A DNA stretch of 64,000 nt from Mucinivorans hirudinis (GCA_000723505.1 HG934468.1:2388798-2452797), one strand, 5' to 3'; counted from the first letter of the stretch, positions 33,734 through 43,334 are shown. Notes: generated by a model not told the origin, from the sequence alone. Translations and numbers: made by a program.

Positions 33734-34540
33734 ATGGTTAAAGTGATGGCTATAGTGAACATTACACCGGACTCTTTTTGGGAGGGAAGCCGTAATGTTG
33801 CGATTAAGGATATAGAAAGACGTGTCGTGCAGGCAGTTCGGGAGGGGGCTTCGATTTTGGATTTGGGAGGGTATTCCACCAGACCGGGGGCAGCAGACGT
33901 TTCTCTCGAAGAGGAGCTCTCTAGACTCGATAGTGCCTTTGAGGTGATTAGATGCTCGGGATTGAGCGAGGTGGAGATTTCGGTGGATACTTTTCGTAGC
34001 CAAGTGGTTGAAAAGATTTATGATAAGTGGGGACGATTTATTGTGAATGATATTTCGGCAGGTCGATTGGATGCAGGGATGATTGGTCTTGTGGGGCGCT
34101 TAGGGTTGCCATACATTGCGATGCACAGTCGCGCAAACCCTGCCACGATGCAGTCTATGACAGATTACGAAGATGTTGTATCGGAGGTGAGTGAGTTCCT
34201 TCGCGCCAAAATAGCGGAGTGTCGTGCCGCGGGGATTTCGGACATTACGGTAGACCCCGGGTTTGGGTTTGCAAAAACGCTGCCGCAAAATTATGAATTG
34301 CTCCGCGGTTTGCATCGCGTGTGTGAATTGGGCGTTCCGGTTTTGGCGGGTCTATCGCGCAAGTCGATGATTTGGCGCACGCTTGGTGTTACGCCTGACG
34401 AGGCTCTTAATGGCACAACGGCTCTGAATTGGGAGGCACTCAGACAGGGCGCAACGGTGCTGCGTGTGCACGATGTGAGGGCGGCGGTGGAAGTTGTAGA
34501 AATTTATACTACCTTTACAGAGGGAATTGTGATTAGTTAA
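33734..34540 (+). CDS. folP: Dihydropteroate synthase
   Basis: Folate-pathway enzyme that joins para-aminobenzoate to dihydropterin pyrophosphate; it is the sulfonamide target. The 268 residues open MVKVMAIVNITPDSFWEGSR with the pterin-binding loop. LDLGGYSTRPGA, ISVDTFRS, VNDISAGR, DPGFGFAKT and LAGLSRKSMI follow in the canonical order. It is flanked by the patatin gene (2 bp) and cdaA (79 bp). folP next to cdaA is common in this phylum. Confidence 0.96.
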   Translation: MVKVMAIVNITPDSFWEGSRNVAIKDIERRVVQAVREGASILDLGGYSTRPGAADVSLEEELSRLDSAFEVIRCSGLSEVEISVDTFRSQVVEKIYDKWGRFIVNDISAGRLDAGMIGLVGRLGLPYIAMHSRANPATMQSMTDYEDVVSEVSEFLRAKIAECRAAGISDITVDPGFGFAKTLPQNYELLRGLHRVCELGVPVLAGLSRKSMIWRTLGVTPDEALNGTTALNWEALRQGATVLRVHDVRAAVEVVEIYTTFTEGIVIS

Positions 34541-34619
34541 TAGGTTCTGCAAATGTGTTCGTGCTCGCTGTACCCAAAGTCCTACTCCCATTACAAACCT
34601 CATCCTCAGTTCACTGAAA

Positions 34620-35381
34620 ATGTCATTCATAGATTTTTCCATAATTGATGCCATCGATATAGCCATCGTGGGTTTGCTTATTTGGCAAATATACAGAGCT
34701 ATACGTGGTACGGCGGCATTCTCCATTTTTTGGGGGATTGCCCTTGTTTATCTCCTGTGGCTCGGGGTTAAAATTGCTGGTATGGAGTTGCTAAGCGTGA
34801 TTCTTGGGCAGGTTATGGGTGTGGGGGTGTTGGCGTTGATTATTGTTTTCCAGCCTGAAATACGGCGTTATCTGTTGATGATTGGCTCTCGCTATTCGAG
34901 CAGCAAGGGTGTTTTCGGTAAGTGGTTTAAGCGTGAAGAGTCTCACAGCCATTCGATTATAGGCAGTGAAGAGATTGCCAAAGCGTGCTATGCTATGTCC
35001 ACCACGCGAACCGGCGCACTTATTGCCATCGAACGCAAAAGCAACCTCGATGTCTATGCCGAAACAGGAGATATCATTGATGCCGAGCTTAGTAATAGAC
35101 TCATTCAGAATATATTTTTCAAAAACTCACCACTCCACGATGGAGCAATGATTATGCGGGATGGACGAATCTGGGCAGCAAGGTGCATCCTCCCCACATC
35201 GGAAAATCCCAATATTCCTCCCAGCCTCGGTCTGCGCCACCGTGCCGCCTTCGGGCTGTCGGAAAATACTGATGCACTGTTGATTGTGGTGTCCGAGGAG
35301 ACCGGTGGCATCTCCGTTATCGACTCCGGCAAACGCCGTACCGTTGGCAGCTACGAAGAACTATTAATGACCCTATCATAA
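34620..35381 (+). CDS. cdaA: Diadenylate cyclase CdaA
   Basis: Membrane-bound enzyme that makes cyclic di-AMP from two ATP, controlling osmotic and cell-wall balance. The 253 residues have three N-terminal spans (about 12-80), then a DAC domain. Its two signature motifs are intact: DGA at 174-176 and RHR at 206-208 (GLRHRAAFGLSENTDA). The stop shares one base with the start of the glycosyltransferase (TAATG), indicating coupling. Confidence 0.95.
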   Translation: MSFIDFSIIDAIDIAIVGLLIWQIYRAIRGTAAFSIFWGIALVYLLWLGVKIAGMELLSVILGQVMGVGVLALIIVFQPEIRRYLLMIGSRYSSSKGVFGKWFKREESHSHSIIGSEEIAKACYAMSTTRTGALIAIERKSNLDVYAETGDIIDAELSNRLIQNIFFKNSPLHDGAMIMRDGRIWAARCILPTSENPNIPPSLGLRHRAAFGLSENTDALLIVVSEETGGISVIDSGKRRTVGSYEELLMTLS

Positions 35382-36325
35382 TGAAAATAAGTGGTTTTAC
35401 AATCATCAAAAACGCCATCATCTACGATTTTCCCATCGTGGAGGCAGTGCGCTCGATACTCCCTATTTGCGACGAATTTATCATAGTAGCCGGCGATAGC
35501 GAGGATGCTACGGATGAACTATTGGAGACGATAGGCTCTGATAAAGTGAGAATTATAAAAACCGTTTGGAGCACCGAAAAGTATAAGGATAAGGGACAAC
35601 TGTTTGCCTACCAGACAGATTTGGCTTTGAAAGAGTGCGTGGGTGATTGGTGCTTTTATGTGCAGTCGGACGAGGTGGTTCACCACGACGCTCTATCCAC
35701 GATAAAGGATGCTTGTGAAAAGTATCTGAATGATTATAAGGTAGAGGGATTCCTTCTGAAATATATACATATATGGGCTGATTATAAGCACTATATAGAT
35801 GCTCTTCACTTTGCATATCCGCGCGAGGTGCGCATTGTTCGCAATTTGCCCGATGTACATTCGTGGCGTGATGCACAGTCGTTTCGCATTATCGAAAATT
35901 TTGATTACCAAGATTATTGGCAGAAGGAGCGCACGCGCAAGTTGAATTGTATATTGCTGGATGCGTGGTTGTTCCATTACGGGTGGAGTCGCGACCCGCG
36001 CGCTATGGTGGGTAAACTCAATGCTCAGAATGCTGTGCACGACCCTAACCATAAACCGGTTGTGGGGGTGGACTATTATGACTATGGAAATGTCAATTTT
36101 ATGCCCGTTTTCAGTGGCGAGCACCCCTCTGTAATGGCAGAGCGAATTGCGGCAATTTCGTGGAGTGAACTTATTCGCCACAGCGGCGCACGTCCGACTA
36201 TGAAAAAGAAATTTGCGCTTAAATATCGGATATTGAGCTTTATAGAGAATGGGATGTTGGGAGGGAGAACTATTGGCGGATTTAAGAATTATAAAATAGT
36301 TGGTCGTTTTGGGAAAAAACCGTAA
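35381..36325 (+). CDS. Family 2-like glycosyltransferase
   Basis: Cytoplasmic GT-A fold glycosyltransferase with 314 residues. The start MKISGFTIIKNAIIYDFP and ILPICDEFIIVAGDSEDAT match the GT2 nucleotide-sugar site. A QSDE motif (CFYVQSDEVVHHDAL) stands where the DxD metal motif usually is. DAWLFHYGWSRDPRAM lies in the C-terminal half. The acceptor is unknown. It overlaps cdaA by one base, so it may share its regulation. Confidence 0.85.
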   Translation: MKISGFTIIKNAIIYDFPIVEAVRSILPICDEFIIVAGDSEDATDELLETIGSDKVRIIKTVWSTEKYKDKGQLFAYQTDLALKECVGDWCFYVQSDEVVHHDALSTIKDACEKYLNDYKVEGFLLKYIHIWADYKHYIDALHFAYPREVRIVRNLPDVHSWRDAQSFRIIENFDYQDYWQKERTRKLNCILLDAWLFHYGWSRDPRAMVGKLNAQNAVHDPNHKPVVGVDYYDYGNVNFMPVFSGEHPSVMAERIAAISWSELIRHSGARPTMKKKFALKYRILSFIENGMLGGRTIGGFKNYKIVGRFGKKP

Positions 36326-36334
36326 CTTAGCGGG

Positions 36335-36853
36335 ATGAAAATCGACATAAAGGAGCTAAGCGAAAACGTTGTGAAATTAATCGGCGACCATTGGATGTTG
36401 GTAAGTGCTGGCGAGCGTGGGGCGTTCAATACTATGACGGCAAATTGGGGCGGGATGGGCTATTTGTGGAATAAGCCCGTTGTTTTTGTGTTTGTACGTC
36501 CCGAACGTTATACTTATCAATTCGTTGAGAAACACGAGTTATTCTCTCTGAGTTTTTTCGCGGCTGAGTACAAGAAAACGTTGGGGGTATTGGGGACAAA
36601 GTCGGGGCGCGATATGGATAAGATGGGAGCTTCGGGTTTGACTCCCGTTTTCACGGAGAGTGGCACGCCGGCATTCAGCGAGGCGCGCATAGTGTTGGAG
36701 TGCAAGAAGTTGTACTCTGATATGATTTCGGCGGAGAATTTCATAGAGCGGGATATTTTGGAGAAGTGGTATGGTGGGACAAAGGGCGATTTTCACAGGA
36801 TGTATGTGGCAGAGATTGTGGGGTGTGAGGTGAAACAGGATAAAAATGAATAA
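36335..36853 (+). CDS. Flavin reductase-like domain protein
   Basis: FMN-binding split-barrel protein of the flavin reductase-like family, 172 residues. NTMTANWGGMGYLWNKPV and VRPERYTYQFV correspond to the FMN-contacting strands, and FSLSFFAAEYKKTLGVLGTKSGRD is the family core. The partner oxygenase or flavodoxin is unknown. It lies 9 bp behind the glycosyltransferase and precedes the restriction-modification cassette. Confidence 0.85.
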   Translation: MKIDIKELSENVVKLIGDHWMLVSAGERGAFNTMTANWGGMGYLWNKPVVFVFVRPERYTYQFVEKHELFSLSFFAAEYKKTLGVLGTKSGRDMDKMGASGLTPVFTESGTPAFSEARIVLECKKLYSDMISAENFIERDILEKWYGGTKGDFHRMYVAEIVGCEVKQDKNE

Positions 36854-36870
36854 TTGTCTAATTTGTGGTG

Positions 36871-37014
36871 ATGAATATTACTGAACCGAATAGTCGTGAT
36901 GTTATGATTTTTGAAGAAGGTACATTTGAAATATCTGATATGGTGGGGTTACGCGATGTTACTGCCGCAATTGTTCTGCGGAGATTAATGAGAATGAAAA
37001 GCAAGAAAAAATAG
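36871..37014 (+). CDS. Small ORF in front of the methyltransferase (47 residues)
   Basis: ATG 36871 opens 47 codons ending TAG 37012-37014, followed immediately by TGA. The product has an acidic start (MNITEPNSRDVMIFEEG) and a basic helix-like end (DVTAAIVLRRLMRMKSKKK), with a possible helix-turn-helix around residues 20-40. The spacing of 10 bp to the methyltransferase gene suggests co-translation. It could be a small controller or a remnant of a larger gene; I recognise no family. Confidence 0.5.
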   Translation: MNITEPNSRDVMIFEEGTFEISDMVGLRDVTAAIVLRRLMRMKSKKK

Positions 37015-37024
37015 TGATAAAATA

Positions 37025-37924
37025 ATGAGCAAAGCAAAACCTTTCATTAAATGGGTTGGTGGCAAATCACAACTGATTGAGAAAATCGGCGAGAATTTGC
37101 CGGCTGATTTCGTGCGCTGTTCTGTGTATGTAGAGCCTTTTGTGGGTGGAGGGGCTGTTATGTTTCATGTTTTACAAAACTACAAAAACATTAAGCGCGC
37201 TATAGTAAACGATATTAATCACGAATTAATATTGACATACAACATTGTGAAAAACGATTCTAAAACTCTCATAAAAAGGCTAAGTAGAATAGAAGACGAA
37301 TTTTACAACCTTGAAAATAGTGAGCAGCGCGAGGAGTATTTTTTGGAGAAGAGGGAGATGTTTAATCAAAAAAACAGCGATGCTATAACAACGAGTTCAC
37401 TGTTTATATTCCTCAACAAAACTTGTTTCAACGGATTATATAGGGTTAATAGTAAGGGTTTATTTAATGTTCCTTATGGAAAGTATATCAAACCTGTAAT
37501 TTGCGATACGGCTACATTGTTGGCAGACAGTGAATTATTACAAAGGGTTGAAATTTTGGAAGGAGACTTTTCACAAACGGTAAAATATGCCTCAAAAGAC
37601 ACTCTTTTTTATTGCGACCCACCATATAAGCCTATCAGCGAGACCTCTACGTTTAATTCATATGCAAAAGGGGGATTTTGTGATAATGAGCAAGAACGGT
37701 TGAAGAAATTTTGTGACGAGGTGAGTTTGAATGGCGCAATGTTTTTACAAAGTAACTCTTCTCCCGAAGATGGTTTCTTTGATAGTCTATATAATGAGTA
37801 TCGTATCGAAAAGGTATTGGCATCAAGAATGGTCAATTCGGTAGGTGCTAAGAGAGGTAAGATAACGGAGTTACTTATTTCGAACTACCAAAATATTAAT
37901 CAACCTCAGTTATCTCTGTTTTAG
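37025..37924 (+). CDS. DNA adenine methyltransferase, Dam/M.DpnII class
   Basis: N6-adenine DNA methyltransferase of the alpha (D12) class. The 299 residues show KWVGGK at 9-14, the AdoMet loop VEPFVGGGAVMF at about 36-47, FNGLYRVNSKGLFNVPYG at 135-152 and the catalytic DPPY at 198-201. Many members methylate GATC, though some (M.EcoRV type) have other sites. It is followed 2 bp later by a putative endonuclease, so it protects against that enzyme. Its base composition is clearly more AT-rich than that of the neighbours, which suggests horizontal gain. Confidence 0.93.
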   Translation: MSKAKPFIKWVGGKSQLIEKIGENLPADFVRCSVYVEPFVGGGAVMFHVLQNYKNIKRAIVNDINHELILTYNIVKNDSKTLIKRLSRIEDEFYNLENSEQREEYFLEKREMFNQKNSDAITTSSLFIFLNKTCFNGLYRVNSKGLFNVPYGKYIKPVICDTATLLADSELLQRVEILEGDFSQTVKYASKDTLFYCDPPYKPISETSTFNSYAKGGFCDNEQERLKKFCDEVSLNGAMFLQSNSSPEDGFFDSLYNEYRIEKVLASRMVNSVGAKRGKITELLISNYQNINQPQLSLF

Positions 37925-37926
37925 AT

Positions 37927-38712
37927 ATGGCAAATAGTGCATCGTGGCAAAGAATTTTCGATTATTATTCACTTAACGAATGGGACTTCGAAAATGAACC
38001 TTATTACATAACATCGAAGCAAATTAAAATTGCTTGTCATGATTTTACTAAAACAAGTGAAAAAGAGGTTCGTATTTTGTGCAAACAAGATAGCAGAAAA
38101 GATAGACCCCAAATTTTTATAGATAAGGGATTATTCATTCTGCCTGTTAAAAATGGTAAATATGTAATAGTGAAAGGTGAGGGATATGTTGATATCCCCG
38201 ATATTGACATAGAAATAGCGACTTATGACTCAAGATTAGATTTCAAACTTGATTCTTCTATTGTTGGAAATTCCGAAATGCAGCATTTAGATTTTGCTTA
38301 TGCCTCTTCTTTGATACGTACCTTTATGGATGATGATTCGCTTGTGCTTACTATTAGAGGCAGAAAGTATACTCCTCAATTTGACTTTCAAGTAGGTAAT
38401 TATCTATTACATACCGAAAAAGTACAAACGGAAGTAGATGCAGGATATGAGGGCAAGGATAAAATTGTATTAGTAGAAGCAAAAAATACTAAAACAAAAA
38501 ATACTATAATAAGACAATTATATTACCCATTTCGCCAGTGGCAAAAGCATACAGATAAAGATGTAGTATTGTTGTTTTTTGAAAAACGCAGAGGATTTTA
38601 TTTGATATGGCAATATGAGTTTAGTGATGTGAACGACTATAATAGTATTGTTTTGAAGAAATTTGCGAAATATAGAATAAACAGTCCGAATACAAAAGTA
38701 GATAAACATTAA
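37927..38712 (+). CDS. Putative type II restriction endonuclease, PD-(D/E)xK
   Basis: The 261-residue product directly behind the methyltransferase is very likely its cognate endonuclease. A PD-(D/E)xK active site can be read in TEVDAGYEGKDKIVLVEAKN: Asp171, Glu184 and Lys186. The following RQLYYPFRQWQKHTDKDVV resembles the alpha-helix and strand after that core. I do not recognise the exact family or target. The gene is AT-rich like the methyltransferase. nifJ starts 17 bp downstream, so read-through into nifJ is possible. Confidence 0.8.
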   Translation: MANSASWQRIFDYYSLNEWDFENEPYYITSKQIKIACHDFTKTSEKEVRILCKQDSRKDRPQIFIDKGLFILPVKNGKYVIVKGEGYVDIPDIDIEIATYDSRLDFKLDSSIVGNSEMQHLDFAYASSLIRTFMDDDSLVLTIRGRKYTPQFDFQVGNYLLHTEKVQTEVDAGYEGKDKIVLVEAKNTKTKNTIIRQLYYPFRQWQKHTDKDVVLLFFEKRRGFYLIWQYEFSDVNDYNSIVLKKFAKYRINSPNTKVDKH

Positions 38713-38729
38713 ACAAAATCATAAAAACA

Positions 38730-41700
38730 ATGGCAAAGAAATTTATCACGTGTGATGGTAACTACGCTGCGGCGCATATCGCGTATATGTTTAGCGAGGT
38801 GTCGGCGATTTATCCTATCACTCCCAGCTCCACAATGGCTGAATATGTGGACGAATGGGCGGCAAAAGGCAAAAAGAACATCTTTGGAGAGACCGTAAAA
38901 GTTGTAGAGATGCAGTCAGAGGCGGGTGCTGCGGGTGCGGTGCACGGCTCGTTGCAGGCGGGTGCACTCACCACCACTTATACAGCATCGCAAGGTCTGC
39001 TTCTGATGATTCCCAATATGTACAAGATTGCAGGTGAGTTGCTTCCGGCAGTGTTCCACGTGTCGGCACGTGCTCTGGCGGCGCAAGCTCTCTCAATCTT
39101 TGGCGACCACCAAGATGTGATGTCGGCACGCGCAACCGGTTTTGCGATGTTGGCTTCGGGTTCGGTTCAGGAGGTGATGGACCTCTCGGCAGTGGCTCAC
39201 TTGGCGGCTATCAAAGGACGCGTCCCTTTCCTCAGCTTTTTTGACGGCTTCCGCACCTCTCACGAGATTCAAAAAATTGAGGAATTCGACACGAACACTC
39301 TAAAATCACTTGTCGATGAACAAGCCTTAGGAGAATTCCGTGCGCGTGCTCTTAATCCCGAAAATCCCGTTACGCGCGGTACGGCTCAAAACCCCGATAT
39401 TTACTTCCAATCGCGCGAGGCGGCAAATCGTTTCTACGATGCCGTGCCCGATATTGTGAACGAATATATGGGAAAGATTTCCGAAATTACAGGTCGTGAA
39501 TACAAGCCATTTACATACTACGGAGCGGCGGATGCGGAAAACATCATTATCGCGATGGGTTCTGTAACGGAAACTATCAAAGAGGTGATTGATATGAAGG
39601 TTGCGGCGGGCGAAAAGGTTGGTCTTTTGACAATACACCTCTACCGTCCATTCTCGGCGAAATATTTCTTCAATGTTCTACCAAAGAGTGTAAAAAGAAT
39701 TTGCGTTATCGACCGCACCAAAGAGCCGGGTGCAAATGGCGAGCCTTTGTATATGGAAATAAAAGAGTTGTTCTATAACTGCGACAGCCGTCCTTTGGTT
39801 GTCGGTGGGCGTTATGGTCTCTCTTCAAAGGACACTACCCCTGCTCAGATTATCGCAATCTACGATAATTTGGCTTCTAATGAACCTAAGAATCAATTTG
39901 TTGTTGGTATTGTTGATGATGTTACGTTCAAGTCTCTGCCAACGGGCGAGGAGGTGAGTGTTTCACCGGTGGGCACTTACGAGGCGCGTTTTATCGGTCT
40001 CGGTGCGGACGGAACGGTGGGTGCGAACAAGAACTCTATCAAAATCATCGGCGACAACACCAATAAATATTGTCAGGCTTACTTTGCTTATGACAGCAAG
40101 AAATCGGGCGGTTACACCTCTTCTCACCTTCGTTTCGGTGACGAGCCAATCCGCTCTACCTATCTTGTGAACACCCCCGACTTCGTAGCGTGCCACGTAC
40201 CTTCGTACCTTGGTAAATACGACTTGTTGAAAGGTTTGAAAAAAGGAGGTACTTTCCTTCTGAACTCTATTTGGGACGAAACGACGGTTGCCAACCACCT
40301 GCCCGATGATATGAAGAAGTATATGGCAGTGAACGATATACAATTCTACATAATCAACGCTACCAAAATTGCTACGGAAATAGGTCTGGGTAACCGCACG
40401 AATACCATTATGCAGGCGGCATTCTTCAAGCTGGCGAACGTGATTCCTTACGATTTGGCGGTTGAGCAGATGAAGAAGGCAATCTACAAATCCTATGGTA
40501 ATAAGGGTGAAAAGATTGTTAATATGAACTATGCGGCAGTGGATGCAGGCGGGGCAGTTACCAAGGTGGAGGTGCCGGCAGAGTGGGCATCTATTGTTGT
40601 CAAACCAAAGGAGGTTGATAGTACCAAGCCCGAGTTCATCACGAAGGTTGTTGATGTTATCAATAGTCTGGATGGTGATTTACTTCCCGTTTCTACTTTT
40701 GTCGGACGCGAAGATGGTACTTGGGAGGCTGGTACGTCGGCTTACGAAAAGCGTGGTATCGCCGCAGAAGTCCCTTGCTGGAATCCGGAAAACTGTATCC
40801 AGTGTAACAAGTGTGCTTATGTTTGTCCCCACGCTGCTATTCGTCCGTTCCTGATGACCGAAGAGGAGAAAGCGAAAGCACCTGTGGAAGTGGTCTCTAT
40901 GGCGGGTAACGGCGCAATCAAAGAGTATCAATACAAGATTCAGGTTTCACCTTTGGACTGTTCGGGTTGTGGCAACTGTGCTAATATATGTCCGGGCAAG
41001 AAGGGTGTTAAGGCTTTGGAGATGAAACCACTTGCATCACAAATGCCTGCTCAGCAACAACTGTTCGACTATTTGCACACAAGTGTTGGTTATAAGGTGG
41101 TTATGGATAAGACCAAGACGGTGCGGGGTTTGCAGTTCGAGCAGCCTTTGTTCGAGTTCTCGGGTGCGTGTGCAGGTTGTGGCGAAACTCCTTATATCAA
41201 GGCTATTACGCAGTTGTTCGGTGATAGAATGATGGTTGCCAATGCGACGGGTTGTTCCTCAATCTATGGTGGTTCTGCCCCCTCTACTCCGTATACTAAA
41301 AATGCTAAGGGTCAAGGTCCTGCGTGGGCAAACTCTCTGTTTGAGGATAATGCTGAGTTTGGTCTTGGTATGTCTATAGCGGGAGATAAACTTCGCGAGC
41401 GTTTGGTGTTGATTATGGAGGAGGCTATGGCTAAATGCAGCTGCTGCACAGAGGAAATCAAGGCGGCTATGAGCGAGTGGATTAACAATAAGGATAATGG
41501 CGAGGCATCGAAAACGGCTACCGACAAGTTGTTGCCGTTGGTTGAGGCTTGTGACTGCAAATATTGTAAGGATATTGTCGAGTTGAAACAATACCTCGTG
41601 AAACGTTCGCAGTGGATATTCGGTGGCGACGGTTGGGCATATGACATCGGTTATGGCGGTGTAGACCACGTACTTGCATCGGGTGCAAATGTAAATATCT

Positions 41701-42260
41701 TGGTTATGGACACAGAGGTTTACTCTAACACGGGCGGTCAGTCATCCAAGGCTACTCCGGTGGGTGCAATCGCGAAATTTGCATCATCGGGCAAACGTAT
41801 CCGTAAGAAAGACCTCGGTATGATGGCAGTTTCATATGGCTATGTGTATGTTGCTCAGGTTGCTATGGGTGCTTCTCACGAACAGTACTTTGCTGCTATC
41901 AAAGAGGCTGAGGCTTACGATGGACCATCACTCATCATAGCATACTCTCCTTGTATCAACCACGGAATCAAGGGTGGTATGGGTGTGTCTCAGCAGACCG
42001 AGGAGAAGGCGGTTGAGTGTGGTTACTGGCACTTGTGGCGTTACAATCCGATGTTGGAGGCAGAGGGTAAGAATCCGTTTGTTCTCGACAGCAAGGAGCC
42101 TGATTGGAGCAAATTCCAACAGTTCCTTGGCAACGAAGTTCGCTACACCTCGCTCCAAAAGCAATACCCCGAGGAGGCAGCTCAACTCTTCCAAGCAGCA
42201 GAGGATAATGCAAAATGGCGCTTGAATGGCTATGTTCGCCTTGCGAATATGAGCTACTAA
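38730..42260 (+). CDS. nifJ: Pyruvate:ferredoxin (flavodoxin) oxidoreductase
   Basis: Thiamine diphosphate and iron-sulfur enzyme that oxidises pyruvate to acetyl-CoA and CO2 and reduces ferredoxin; it is central to anaerobic energy metabolism. The 1176-residue single chain is the usual homodimer form. The N-terminal domains open FITCDGNYAAAHIAYMFSE and SAIYPITPSSTMAEYVDEWA. Two ferredoxin motifs, CIQCNKCAYVCPH and CSGCGNCANICPG, stand in the middle. The C-terminal domain has FSGACAGCGETPYIK and GGDGWAYDIGYGG for thiamine diphosphate. It ends before a very strong terminator. Confidence 0.97.
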   Translation: MAKKFITCDGNYAAAHIAYMFSEVSAIYPITPSSTMAEYVDEWAAKGKKNIFGETVKVVEMQSEAGAAGAVHGSLQAGALTTTYTASQGLLLMIPNMYKIAGELLPAVFHVSARALAAQALSIFGDHQDVMSARATGFAMLASGSVQEVMDLSAVAHLAAIKGRVPFLSFFDGFRTSHEIQKIEEFDTNTLKSLVDEQALGEFRARALNPENPVTRGTAQNPDIYFQSREAANRFYDAVPDIVNEYMGKISEITGREYKPFTYYGAADAENIIIAMGSVTETIKEVIDMKVAAGEKVGLLTIHLYRPFSAKYFFNVLPKSVKRICVIDRTKEPGANGEPLYMEIKELFYNCDSRPLVVGGRYGLSSKDTTPAQIIAIYDNLASNEPKNQFVVGIVDDVTFKSLPTGEEVSVSPVGTYEARFIGLGADGTVGANKNSIKIIGDNTNKYCQAYFAYDSKKSGGYTSSHLRFGDEPIRSTYLVNTPDFVACHVPSYLGKYDLLKGLKKGGTFLLNSIWDETTVANHLPDDMKKYMAVNDIQFYIINATKIATEIGLGNRTNTIMQAAFFKLANVIPYDLAVEQMKKAIYKSYGNKGEKIVNMNYAAVDAGGAVTKVEVPAEWASIVVKPKEVDSTKPEFITKVVDVINSLDGDLLPVSTFVGREDGTWEAGTSAYEKRGIAAEVPCWNPENCIQCNKCAYVCPHAAIRPFLMTEEEKAKAPVEVVSMAGNGAIKEYQYKIQVSPLDCSGCGNCANICPGKKGVKALEMKPLASQMPAQQQLFDYLHTSVGYKVVMDKTKTVRGLQFEQPLFEFSGACAGCGETPYIKAITQLFGDRMMVANATGCSSIYGGSAPSTPYTKNAKGQGPAWANSLFEDNAEFGLGMSIAGDKLRERLVLIMEEAMAKCSCCTEEIKAAMSEWINNKDNGEASKTATDKLLPLVEACDCKYCKDIVELKQYLVKRSQWIFGGDGWAYDIGYGGVDHVLASGANVNILVMDTEVYSNTGGQSSKATPVGAIAKFASSGKRIRKKDLGMMAVSYGYVYVAQVAMGASHEQYFAAIKEAEAYDGPSLIIAYSPCINHGIKGGMGVSQQTEEKAVECGYWHLWRYNPMLEAEGKNPFVLDSKEPDWSKFQQFLGNEVRYTSLQKQYPEEAAQLFQAAEDNAKWRLNGYVRLANMSY

Positions 42261-42278
42261 GAACTATAGTGCTTCTAG

Positions 42279-42329
42279 AACTAAGCGGGGGAAAGAATTA
42301 TTACAATAATTCTTTCCCCCCGCTTAGTT
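42279..42329. terminator. Strong bidirectional terminator between nifJ and the sigma factor gene
   Basis: AACTAAGCGGGGGAAAG on the left pairs with CTTTCCCCCCGCTTAGTT on the right, extended by AATTATT/AATAATT, giving a stem of more than 20 bp with a tiny loop. It separates the convergent nifJ and rpoD. Confidence 0.8.
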
Positions 42330-42355
42330 GTCAGCTTTTCGCTCACAGAAAATGC

Positions 42356-43216
42356 CTATCCCAGATATGATTTGAGCAGTTTGCTGCGCGAACCGTTGCG
42401 GAGTCGCCGTATAGCCTTCTCCTTAATTTGGCGCACCCGTTCGCGAGTAAGGCCGAACTTGTCGCCAACCTCCTCTAGGGTTAGTTCCGCCGTTCCGATT
42501 CCGAAAAAATACCTTATGATGTCTCTTTCTCGCTCGGTCAGGGTAGCTAATGCCCGTTCAATCTCAACCGAAAGAGACTCGTTAATCAATGCACGGTCTG
42601 CGTTGGGCGAGTCGTTATTTGCCAAGACATCCAAGAGCGTGTTGTCTTCGCCTTCTGCAAATGGCGCATCCACTGAAACGTGTCTGCCGGAAACACGTAG
42701 AGTGTCCGCAACTTTTTCGCGGGGGATATCAAGCACCTGTGCCAGCTCTTCGGGCGATGGTGTGCGCTCATTTTCCTGTTCAAATCGTGCAAAAGCCTTG
42801 TTGATTTTGTTGAGCGAACCAACCTGATTCAGCGGCAAGCGCACAATACGAGACTGCTCAGCCAACGCCTGCAAAATGGATTGACGAATCCACCATACCG
42901 CATAGGAGATGAACTTAAAACCACGTGTCTCATCAAATTTCTCGGCAGCTTTTATCAAGCCAAGATTACCCTCATTAATTAAGTCAGGCAGGGTAAGTCC
43001 TTGGTTCTGATATTGTTTAGCAACAGAAACTACAAAACGAAGATTCGCCTTGGTCAATTTCTCGAGTGCTTCCTGGTCACCCTTGCGGATTCGCTGTGCT
43101 AGCTCTACCTCCTCTTCGACGGAAATCAACTCCTCGCGTCCTATCTCCTGCAGATACTTGTCCAACGACGCACTCTCGCGATTGGTAATTGATTTTGTGA
43201 TTTTTAACTGTCTCAT
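42356..43216 (-). CDS. rpoD: Primary sigma factor, Bacteroidetes type
   Basis: Housekeeping sigma factor that recognises the TTTG/TAnnTTTG promoters seen throughout the window. The 286 residues are short because region 1.1 is absent, as in other Bacteroidetes. Region 1.2 is around [15 protein letters not shown]. Region 2 reads [18 protein letters not shown] and [16 protein letters not shown]. Region 3 follows, and region 4 ends LTREVRQI-like with [19 protein letters not shown]. It is upstream of, and on the same strand as, nothing else; the htrA gene precedes it across a repeat-rich gap. Confidence 0.96.
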   Translation of the reverse strand: MRQLKITKSITNRESASLDKYLQEIGREELISVEEEVELAQRIRKGDQEALEKLTKANLRFVVSVAKQYQNQGLTLPDLINEGNLGLIKAAEKFDETRGFKFISYAVWWIRQSILQALAEQSRIVRLPLNQVGSLNKINKAFARFEQENERTPSPEELAQVLDIPREKVADTLRVSGRHVSVDAPFAEGEDNTLLDVLANNDSPNADRALINESLSVEIERALATLTERERDIIRYFFGIGTAELTLEEVGDKFGLTRERVRQIKEKAIRRLRNGSRSKLLKSYLG

Positions 43217-43226
43217 TATTAGAATT

Positions 43227-43333
43227 TGTGATTTGTGATTTGTGATTTGGGGCTTGGGATTTAGGACTTGTAGGACTTATAGGACATTTAGGACTTATAG
43301 GTCGGCTCTAAAAATCACAAATCACAAATCACA
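43227..43333. repeat. Inverted repeat with tandem arms and tandem TAGGACTTA-type loop
   Basis: The arms are three copies of TGTGATT spaced by T: 22 bp at 43227-43248 and its exact inverse at 43312-43333. The 63-nt loop carries several near-copies of TAGGACTT (about 43261-43301). The right arm touches the htrA stop codon. Confidence 0.85.
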
Positions 43334-43334
43334 T

